NCBI GenBank assembly: GCA_036186865.1
Contig: AP025048.1
Coordinates: forward strand, 28,319,019-28,383,018
Origin: Eustoma russellianum
Lineage: Eukaryota > Streptophyta > Magnoliopsida > Gentianales > Gentianaceae
Length of the DNA stretch: 64,000 nt
Reading direction: 5' to 3'
Shown one piece after another: positions 55,046 through 64,000 of the stretch. Below the pieces are notes generated by a model. It searched no databases, was not told where the DNA came from, and worked only from the letters and a program-made list of their open reading frames with translations. Every line of letters begins with the position of its first letter. The first letter of the stretch is position 1. The position numbers and the translations under genes were made by a program.

Positions 55046-56044
55046 TCAACCCTTTGAAAATGTCCCTTTTGGTATCCACATTTGGGTGACCTTTCTAGGT
55101 TTTCCAAAAGGTGAAGGGTGATGAGAAGGCAACATAATATATGTTAGGGACAAATGCTTTGGCCTTTGGCCAAGAATCCCATCATGCATGTAGTATGGTT
55201 TCTGATAAGCATTTTGTTTTGCATGTACGAGACGTGATCTAGATGCATTTTTGTGATACGAGTGTCGCGTATGCATCACTTGTTTCTTCTCATACCTATA
55301 TGGCACATAATTATATTTTGCATGATGTCAAGAAGAAGCACATTGAGATGTCATAAGAAAAGGCCTATGCGCCTTCTTAGATGTCACATATGTCTTTGAT
55401 GCATCTATTTTCTTAGATGGGATGAATATGGTTGACTTATTTTCTGGCTTACTTTTCTCAACGTATCCTAGTCCGGTTTTGTCATCATCATGCTTTTGAG
55501 AAGAAATGATGTGATCTAGCATGTTCGATCCCGTATCAAATTGTTTCACCTTTTCCTGCATAGTGAAGGCTTTGCCAAGAGACTCAAGAGAATTGTAAAT
55601 GTTAGTCAAGCGTAAATCCATCTCAACAATAGACTCATTTGGAAATAATTTAAAGGACTCAAGTGTGGACATAAGCATATTGATTTTGGACTCCTTTACT
55701 TGGCTAGTCCCTTCATGTTTCATTTCAAGAATATGCCACATCTCTTGAGCACTAGAACAATTAGACACGTAACTAGCCTCACTTTTACTTAGGCCGTTTA
55801 ATAGTAGTTGCATGGCTTTAGCATTCATGCTAAGTTTCTTTTTATCATCACTTGTATATTCTTGTGTAGATTTAACAACCTCTAGAGTGACTCCATCTAC
55901 GGTGGATAACTTGGATGGAACAAAAGGACCATCTTCTATAATTGACCAAAGATCAATGTCTATTGCCATAAAGAAAAGTTTCATTCTTACCTTCCATTGA
56001 ATGAAAGACTCACCGTCAAAAAGAGGAGGCCTTATGGTTGACAT
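55046..56044 (-). pseudogene. Internally deleted Gag, unit a
   Basis: From ATG 56044 (MSTIRPPLFDGESFIQWKVR) the frame runs through the gag core (DIDLWSIIEDGPFVPSKLST, SAQEMWHILEMKHEG, LGKAFTMQEKV) and then jumps in frame to KQFDTGSNMLDHIISSQKHD, skipping the MEELIGSL segment, zinc knuckle and coiled coil present in 48793-49560. A TGA after QCASS (near 55331) breaks it; the remainder (YRYEKKQVMHTRHSYHKNAS to WIPKGTFSKG) follows, with a small frame change at QRPKHLSLTYI. The upstream ATG of the family is out of frame here. A particle-forming core may remain but RNA binding by the knuckle is lost. Confidence 0.85.
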
Positions 56045-56110
56045 TCCTTCTTGCACGGTTGTGTTGCCATCTCACTGAATCGTTGGATTCTTTGAAGTGA
56101 GTGTTCCTAC

Positions 56111-56122
56111 GCTCTGATACCA
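56111..56122 (-). other. Primer binding site, unit a
   Basis: TGGTATCAGAGC on the minus strand, two bases inside LTR b. Confidence 0.9.
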
Positions 56123-56124
56123 AT

Positions 56125-59108
56125 TGTAGGATCTGCAAGGCACCACTAGAAGGGGGGGGGGGTTGAATAGATGTTGTGGAAAGTGTGGTTTTTAAAATTT
56201 CTTTAAACTTGAACAATTTAAGTTCTGAAAACTGTTTCTGTTTTCAGGACCTGTTTTAAAACGTTTTTAAAACTAGGTTAGAGGTCTCCAAAAATTATGA
56301 AATTTTGAGAGAACTTAGCCTCAGACGTTATGAGGGTCCCCTAAAAATTTCAAATCAAAATTCAACCTTTAACCCCTTCAAAAACCGTTGATACTCAGAT
56401 TGTGCAAATCTGCCAGAAACGGTAGATGGTTTTGAAAAATTAATTCCTATTTGTATGAACGTCCAAATGATCTGAAAATTTGACCACTAACTCTTTATAT
56501 ACTATATTTTAATGGGTTGAAACAGTTTTGAAAAATTCTTTTGGGAAGTAGGTCAAATACAATCAAAGTCTCAACCTTTGCAAGTCTGAGAATCAGACTG
56601 CACTAGTCTCAGAACGTTTGATGTTTGATTGACTTATACTTGTCCAAAAGGGTTGAAACTTGTGCCAAATTAACCCTAGAACGTGTAAGTATGTTTGTGG
56701 AAATTTTTGTAATTTTTGAAATTCGTTTACTATTTTTACAAATGCGAACAAAACGGATAAACAGTGCAGAAACTGAAAAGTAAATGCTGAAAGTAAATTG
56801 CACCGAGATTTTTATACTGGTTCGGTTATAAACAACCTACTCCAGTCTTCAAGGAACACCTTCCTTGGTTCATACTATTCACACACACAACACACCTTAC
56901 CACAGGGTTGATAGAGTTACACCTTAACTCCACCCCTTTAGAAACCTTGTATTGCTAGTACAATTTACATGAACACAACCACCTTGCTAGAATGAAGATT
57001 GATCACACCTTGATCAATCTTTTACAAAGATGAATGAATGGTGGTTTATATGAATCCTATTCAAGATTGAAAGATGTAAAGAACAATAGGCTTTTTACAA
57101 GAAAAGAAAAAGAAAGAAGAAGTAGGAGAAGAAGAGCTTGGCAATTTGATCACTTTGGAATGCAATTCTTGTTCTTGTTTTTGTTTGCTCTCCTCTTCTT
57201 TCTTTTAACCTTGCAGCCGTCCCCCTATGTGCCTTCTCCCCTCTTGAAAATTTCTTTTTAAGTGCTTGAGAGAGTGTAATACATCATGGTGACAATGCCT
57301 TGCTTACTTGGCATCATTCTATTGGATCATCATTTAGTCTTCGCTTACTTGGCACCTCTTTATTGGCTCAATGTTGTCATCAAGATGACATGGAAATAAT
57401 CTGAAATAATCACTTAAAAATGTGCCAAAAATCAACCATAAATTCATACCATAAATCAAAAATTTCATCATAAATTGCAAGACCAACAAATCCTTCCTTT
57501 TCTATCCAAAAAATCGGCCATAATGTACAATTTCCATGCTGAATTTTCAGCATTTACATCATCCATTTTTATTCAAGATAATTCCCAATTTACTTTGATT
57601 TCTCTCATTAGAATGGATCAACAATACATGGTAAGTCTTGCTATCAATTGAGAAATGAATTTGGACACACAATAGCCATCACATTCGGCCACACCATAAC
57701 TTCACACATGCTGAAAAATTTCAGCATGTGTGATATGTAGAATATCACACTTTATTACCTTACATAATATTTAAATCATTTCCATAACATCTTCAATTAA
57801 TCCTCATAATTCAAGACACACAATATATGTATTTTAAACTGAAAATTTCGGCCAGCTATAGTCTCATTATGCTGAAATTTTCAGCATGTTACATAAGTGA
57901 GACATATTTGAATTCTTACCTTTTGTAGCTTTTCTCTTTAATTCACCAACAATGTATGATTGACCCTTGACCAATCAATATGCCAACAAGGCTCCACATG
58001 TGCTCCATCTCAGCTGTATGTGCGTTGGAAGATGTATATACATGTGCTGAAATTTATTTTTGTTAACTTTGTAAAATAGTGCACATTTAATAATACACAT
58101 ATGTAATATTCCAATCAGCCCTTAATTCAATTTTCTAGAACACTTTAAGATGTATATCATATGTAAAAAGTGTCTAGATACGTGTCACATGATGTTCAAG
58201 AAAAACGTTCCATGTTATGTGCGTAGAAAACCGAATTTTCGATATTTATCGATTACCCGATTTTTCTCTAATTTAAATTCCAACTTTTGCACATGTTATA
58301 TATATTATGTTATACACAATATATATAATATATACTTTAAATCTCAGCACTTGGCTGGTTTAAAGTGGTACCATTAACATGTGACAAAATTAAACTTGGA
58401 ATCTTCACATTTTGGCCTTAATGTGGAGTAATTTGTGTGTGCCAAATGGAAAGTATTTTTGGCTGATTAAATCATGTATGGCACGAAAATATCATCATAT
58501 TTTGATTTATATGGGCTGGCCATTTATTTATGGCAAGTACGTGACACGTTGGCGAAGTTTCGGTATTCGCCCGATACGACAAATTTCGGTTTAGTTACTT
58601 TTATCGTGTCGTATTTAATTTGTCATCACCATATCTTATATCATATGATATAATACCTGAATATACTCATAAATATGAGTTAAGTATAGTGGTGTGACGT
58701 TAACGTACGTACGTAAAATATATAACGTGTCGGTAGTACGTTGGAATACATGTGTATGTGCCTTTTTCAAAAAATCTGAAAATATATATATTTATATATG
58801 TATAGGCGTGTGTGTATATTAATGAGGAGAGGAGGAGAAAACTTTCCTTCCTTAGCCTTGTTGCCTTTGTGCCTTTTCCAAATGAATCTTCCTTTAATGA
58901 ACTACTTAGTTTATTAAACTAAGTACTTCACTTAATGAACTAATTTAGTTCATTAATGGTGGCACCTGAAAATAGCATAAACACAACAAATGTTTGCCAT
59001 ATGATGTAATCTTTAATACTTCGTGGCTCGTTAGTACGGCAACATAATATATAAGCTAAATAAGGCAAGTAATGGCAAGTTATCATGCATACATGTACAC
59101 TTATGCAC

Positions 59109-59149
<41 letters not shown>

Positions 59150-59195
59150 TTCAAATTTCTTATTTTGAAATCACTCAAACCCTCTTATTTCTACA
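56125..59195 (-). repeat. LTR b of the tandem array, shared by both units
   Basis: 3,071 bp, near-identical to LTR c. It serves as 5' LTR of unit a and 3' LTR of unit b. Confidence 0.93.
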
Positions 59196-59400
59196 ATCTC
59201 CCCCTTTTGATGATTTTCAAAATAACTTGTGTACATGATTTAAATACTATCTCTCCCCCTTGAATTATGCACAGATTTGAAATTTGAATTTCGAATTTCA
59301 AATCCGGCTCCCCCTTGATTTGTGCAATTAAGATCAATTAAGATCAATCAGTGTCTCTCTCCCCCTTAAATCATGCTTTCTCTCCCCCTTTATTTTGGAA
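59196..59400 (-). promoter_or_regulatory. Polypurine tracts, internal unit b
   Basis: AAAAGGGGGAGAT beside LTR b and four more GGGGGAG tracts within about 200 bp. Confidence 0.78.
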
Positions 59401-59470
59401 AGCAAATCAAAAGATGCCTGTAAAGAAAAAACATGCATTTCATATACGTGCGTTCGTAAGGGTTAATTAT

Positions 59471-60472
59471 TCAACCCTTTGAAAATGTCCCTTTTGGTAC
59501 CCACATTTGGGTGACCTTTCTAGGTCTTCCAAAAGGTGAGAAGGGTGATGAGAAGGCAACATAATATATGTTAGGGACAAATGCGTTTGGCCTTTGGCCA
59601 AGAATCCCATGATGCATGTAGTATGGTTTCTGATAAGCATTTCGTTTTGCATGTACGGGACGTGATCTAGATGCATTTTTGTGATACGAGTGTCGCGTAT
59701 GCATCACTTGTTTCTTCTCATACCTATATGGCACATAATTATATTTTGCATGATGTGAAGAAGAAGCACATTGAGATGTCATAAGAAAAGGCCTATGCGT
59801 CTTCTTAGATGCCACATATGTCTTTGATGCATCTATTTTCTTAGATGGGATGAATTTGGTTGACTTATTTTGTGGCTTACTTTTCTCAACGTATCCTAGT
59901 CCGGTTTTGTCATCATCATGCTTTTAAGAAGAAATGATGTGATCTAGCATGTTCGATCCCATATCAAATTGTTTCACCTTTTCCTGCATAGTGAAGGCTT
60001 TGCCAAGAGACTCAAGAGAATTGTAAATGTTAATCAAGCGTAAATCCATCTCAACAATAGACTCATTTGGCAATAATTTAAAGGACTCAAGTGTGGACAT
60101 AAGCATATTGATTTTGGACTCCTTTACTTGACTAGTCGCTTCATGTTTCATTTCAAGAATATGCCACATCTCTTGAGCACTAGAACAATTAGACACGTAA
60201 CTAGCCTCACTTTTACTTAGGCCGTTTAATAGTAGTTGCATGGCTTTAGCATTCATGCTAAGTTTCTTTTTATCATCACTTGTATATTCTTGTGTAGATT
60301 TAACAACCTCTAGAGTGACTCCATCTACGGTGGATAACTTGGATGGAACAAAAGGACCATCTTCTATAATTGACCAAAGATCAATGTCTATTGCCATAAA
60401 GAAAAGTTTCATTCTTACCTTCCATTGAATGAAAGACTCACCGTCAAAAAGAGGAGGCCTTATGGTTGACAT
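59471..60472 (-). pseudogene. Internally deleted Gag, unit b
   Basis: The same product and the same in-frame deletion as unit a (LGKAFTMQEKV joined to KQFDMGSNMLDHIISS). Its only obvious interruption is a TAA at about 59924, where unit a has a CAA Gln codon. Past it the frame is open to WVPKGTFSKG and the stop at 59471, including the stretch where unit a is broken. So each unit carries a different single stop, and the parent was probably an open deleted gag of about 330 residues. Confidence 0.87.
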
Positions 60473-60538
60473 TCCTTCTTGCACGGTTGTGTTGCCATCT
60501 CACTGAATCGTTGGATTCTTTGAAGTGAGTGTTCCTAC

Positions 60539-60550
60539 GCTCTGATACCA
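60539..60550 (-). other. Primer binding site, unit b
   Basis: TGGTATCAGAGC on the minus strand next to LTR c. Confidence 0.9.
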
Positions 60551-60552
60551 AT

Positions 60553-63500
60553 TGTAGGATCTGCAAGGCACCACTAGAAGGGGGGGGGGGGGTTGAATAG
60601 ATGTTGTGGAAAGTGTGGTTTTTAAAATTTCTTTAAACTTGAACAATTTAAGTTCTGAAAACTGTTTCTGTTTTCAGGACCTGTTTTAAAACGTTTTTAA
60701 AACTAGGTTAGAGGTCTCCAAAAATTATGAAATTTTGAGAGAACTTAGCCTCAGACGTTATGAGGGTCCCCTAAAAATTTCAAATCAAAATTCAACCTTT
60801 AACCCCTTCAAAAACCGTTGATACTCAGATTGTGCAAATCTGCCAGAAACGGTAGATGGTTTTGAAAAATTAATTCCTATTTGTGTGAACGTCCAAATGA
60901 TCTGAAAATTTGACCACTAACTCTTTATATACTATATTTTAATGGGTTGAAACAGTTTTGAAAAATTCTTTTGGGAAGTAGGTCAAATACAATCAAAGTC
61001 TCAACCTTTGCAAGTCTGAGAATCAGACTGCACTAGTCTCAGAACGTTTGATGTTTGATTGACTTATACTTGTCCAAAAGGGTTGAAACTTGTGCCAAAT
61101 TAACCCTAGAACGTGTAAGTATGTTTGTGGAAATTTTTGTAATTTTTGAAATTCGTTTACTATTTTTACAAATGCGAACAAAACGGATAAACAGTGCAGA
61201 AACTGAAAAGTAAATGCTGAAAGTAAATTGCACCGAGATTTTTATACTGGTTCGGTTATAAACAACCTACTCCAGTCTTCAAGGAACACCTTCCTTGGTT
61301 CATACTATTCACACACACAACACACCTTACCACAGGGTTGATAGAGTTACACCTTAACTCCACCCCTTTAGAAACCTTGTATTGCTAGTACAATTTACAT
61401 GAACACAACCACCTTGCTAGAATGAAGATTGATCACACCTTGATCAATCTTTTACAAAGATGAATGAATGGTGGTTTATATGAATCCTATTCAAGATTGA
61501 AAGATGTAAAGAACAATAGGCTTTTTACAAGAAAAGAAAAAGAAAGAAGAAGTAGGAGAAGAAGAGCTTGGCAATTTGATCACTTTGGAATGCAATTCTT
61601 GTTCTTGTTTTTGTTTGCTCTCCTCTTCTTTCTTTTAACCTTGCAGCCGTCCCCCTATGTGCCTTCTCCCCTCTTGAAAATTTCTTTTTAAGTGCTTGAG
61701 AGAGTGTAATACATCATGGTGACAATGCCTTGCTTACTTGGCATCATTCTATTGGATCATCATTTAGTCTTCGCTTACTTGGCACCTCTTTATTGGCTCA
61801 ATGTTGTCATCAAGATGACATGGAAATAATCTGAAATAATCACTTAAAAATGTGCCAAAAATCAACCATAAATTCATACCATAAATCAAAAATTTCATCA
61901 TAAATTGCAAGACCAACAAATCCTTCCTTTTCTATCCAAAAAATCGGCCATAATGTACAATTTCCATGCTGAATTTTCAGCATTTACATCATCCATTTTT
62001 ATTCAAGATAATTCCCAATTTACTTTGATTTCTCTCATTAAAATGGATCAACAATACATGGTAAGTCTTGCTATCAATTGAGAAATGAATTTGGACACAC
62101 AATAGCCATCACATTCGGCCACACCATAACTTCACACATGCTGAAAAATTTCAGCATGTGTGATATGTAGAATATCACACTTTATTACCTTACATAATAT
62201 TTAAATCATTTCCATAACATCTTCAATTAATCCTCATAATTCAAGACACACAATATATGTATTTTAAACTGAAAATTTCGGCCAGCTATAGTCTCATTAT
62301 GCTGAAATTTTCAGCATGTTACATAAGTGAGACATATTTGAATTCTTACCTTTTGTAGCTTTTCTCTTTAATTCACCAACAATGTATGATTGACCCTTGA
62401 CCAATCAATATGCCAACAAGGCTCCACATGTGCTCCATCTCAGCTGTATGTGCGTTGGAAGATGTATATACATGTGCTGAAATTTATTTTTGTTAACTTT
62501 GTAAAATAGTGCACATTTAATAATACACATATGTAATATTCCAATCAGCCCTTAATTCAATTTTCTAGAACACTTTAAGATGTATATCATATGTAAAAAG
62601 TGTCTAGATACGTGTCACATGATGTTCAAGAAAAACGTTCCATGTTATGTGCGTAGAAAACCGAATTTTCGATATTTATCGATTACCCGATTTTTCTCTA
62701 ATTTAAATTCCAACTTTTGCACATGTTATATATATTATGTTATACACAATATATATAATATATACTTTAAATCTCAGCACTTGGCTGGTTTAAAGTGGTA
62801 CCATTAACATGTGACAAAATTAAACTTGGAATCTTCACATTTTGGCCTTAATGTGGAGTAATTTGTGTGTGCCAAATGGAAAGTATTTTTGGCTGATTAA
62901 ATCATGTATGGCACGAAAATATCATCATATTTTGATGTATATGGGCTGGCCATTTATTTATGGCAAGTACGTGACACGTTGGCGAAGTTTCGGTATTCGC
63001 CCGATACGACAAATTTCGGTTTAGTTACTTTTATCGTGTCGTATTTAATTTGTCATCACCATATCTTATATCATATGATATAATACCTGAATATACTCAT
63101 AAATATGAGTTAAGTATAGTGGTGTGACGTTAACGTACGTACGTAAAATATATAACGTGTCGGTAGTACGTTGGAATACATGTGTATGTGCCTTTTTCAA
63201 AAAATCTGAAAATATATATATTTATATATGTATAGGCGTGTGTGTATATTAATGAGGAGAGGAGGAGAAAACTTTCCTTCCTTAGCCTTGTTGCCTTTGT
63301 GCCTTTTCTAAATGAATCTTCCTTTAATGAACTACTTAGTTTATTAAACTAAGTACTTCACTTAATGAACTAATTTAGTTCATTAATGGTGGCACCTGAA
63401 GATAGCATAAACACAACAAATGTTTGTCATATGATGTAAGCTTTAATGCTTCATAGCTCGTTAGTACAGCAACATAATATATAAGCTAAATAAGGCAAGT

Positions 63501-63607
63501 AATGGTAAGTTATCATGCATATATGTACACTTATGCACGTTTATATATATATATATATGCATTCAAATTTCTTATTTTGAAATCACTCAAACCCTCTTAT
63601 TTCTACA
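60553..63607 (-). repeat. LTR c of the tandem array
   Basis: 3,055 bp; the (TA)n run is short (63542-63558). The G run after CACTAGAAG is longer than in the other LTRs. Confidence 0.93.
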
Positions 63608-64000
63608 AAACATTTTTATCTTGAATTATGCGGATTAATTGGGAGATAGTATGGAAGTGTTTTGAATATATTATGGAATAGCTAAAGTGATATCTTTGAA
63701 TATCACACATGCTGAGAATTTCAGCATGTGTGTGAATGTATGTTGGCCGAATTCTTGGGTCTATTGGTGATCAATTTTTATTCCAAAATTGATAAGAATG
63801 TTATGTACTAAATGATGATTGATTTCTTCTTTATTTTCAAGGAATAAATCAATGCAAACTTGGCAATAATTTGAATTAAGTGAGAATGTTACACATGCTG
63901 AAATTTCAGCATGTGGAGAATAGTAATGGCCGAATTTTTGCTTGGAAATGTTGACAATTTGTCTTGCTAATTATGTGGGATGCTTATATGCTTTATGGAA
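63608..64000 (+). repeat. 3' LTR of the pol-less element, second part
   Basis: Resumes the LTR interrupted at 51680: TATCTTGAATTATG onward aligns to the 5' LTR from about 46588 to 46970, including hairpins near 63708 and 63893. It runs off the window. Confidence 0.9.

Larger units (their letters stand above)
51681..63607 (-). mobile_element. Tandem array of gag-only SIRE derivatives: LTR-gag-LTR-gag-LTR
   Basis: Minus strand: LTR c 63607-60553, internal b 60552-59196, LTR b 59195-56125, internal a 56124-54770, LTR a 54769-51681. Each internal unit is about 1.36 kb, with primer site, a deleted gag and polypurine tracts, but no pol. LTRs b and c are near-identical; LTR a differs more. No clear 5-bp target duplication is seen: the left flank is TCATATT, the right flank AAACATTT. 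This is the structure of TR-GAG-type non-autonomous elements, joined as a tandem by unequal recombination through shared LTRs. Confidence 0.92.
45209..64000 (+). mobile_element. Pol-less SIRE-type element, interrupted by a nested array
   Basis: 5' LTR 45209-48119, internal region 48120-50334 with gag only, 3' LTR starting at 50335, broken at 51680 by the array 51681-63607, and resuming at 63608 to the window end. The internal region goes from the gag end directly to the polypurine tracts with no protease, integrase, RT or RNase H. Gag has several lesions, so the copy is older than the others. Confidence 0.9.

Noticed and set aside
1..64000. CRISPR arrays, operons or bacterial-type regulatory sites.
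   Set aside because: The sequence is a plant nuclear repeat landscape with spliced fragments; regularly spaced short repeats with unique spacers were not seen.

Overview
The window is repeat-rich nuclear DNA of a flowering plant, most likely a eudicot. It is AT-rich and contains Ty1/copia (including a SIRE/Maximus-type family), Ty3/gypsy (including a Tat-type element), a MULE DNA transposon, a LINE, tRNA-derived SINEs, and intron-containing fragments of a plant nucleostemin-like GTPase gene (NSN1/GNL3 family). No intact host gene is visible, and no rRNA, true tRNA or CRISPR feature was found.

Layout. 1-723: 3' end of a copia element (RNase H plus LTR). 1178-2066: three exons of a nucleostemin-like gene, minus strand. 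3349-5263: a 5'-truncated SINE and a partly triplicated unknown sequence (X). 5269-16778: a complete SIRE-type copia element with 3.06 kb LTRs, a perfect 5-bp target duplication (GTCTT) and a nearly intact pol whose integrase has lost its catalytic Glu. 16784-18040: an exon and intron of an unrecognised host gene (Y). 18041-22833: a MULE with a broken transposase and a convergent unknown ORF. 23028-25580: a copia LTR remnant next to the 5' end of a gypsy element. 25583-29939: the 3' half of a Tat-type gypsy with a spliced antisense coiled-coil gene. 29941-30945: a second, inverted copy of Y. 30940-36545: a decayed copia element. 36577-37292: an inverted copy of X plus SINE. 37996-38300: another SINE. 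38413-39739: a 654-bp inverted repeat carrying the first two exons of the nucleostemin-like gene. 40298-40976: copia gag remnant. 41591-45208: a LINE split by a solo gypsy LTR with a perfect target duplication. 45209 to the window end: a pol-less SIRE-type element whose 3' LTR is interrupted by an LTR-gag-LTR-gag-LTR tandem array (51681-63607).

How the parts relate. The SINE/X/Y block on the left (3349-18040) recurs inverted on the right (29941-37292), and each arm was later invaded by a different retrotransposon. Nucleostemin fragments lie outside both arms in mirror orientation, which suggests one large inverted duplication. The SIRE family is present in three grades: a full-length element with pol, an older gag-only derivative, and a younger derivative whose gag also carries an in-frame deletion of about 0.9 kb. 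The two gag-only types share the same pol-deletion junction, so they look like one non-autonomous lineage mobilised by full-length relatives.

The most notable points are the converging nucleostemin-exon hairpin, the three-LTR tandem array of gag-only elements, the reiterated polypurine tracts and U3 hairpins of the SIRE family, and the two accessory genes inside transposons (a MULE-convergent ORF and a Tat antisense gene). All assignments come from reading translations and repeats by eye. No database search was possible.
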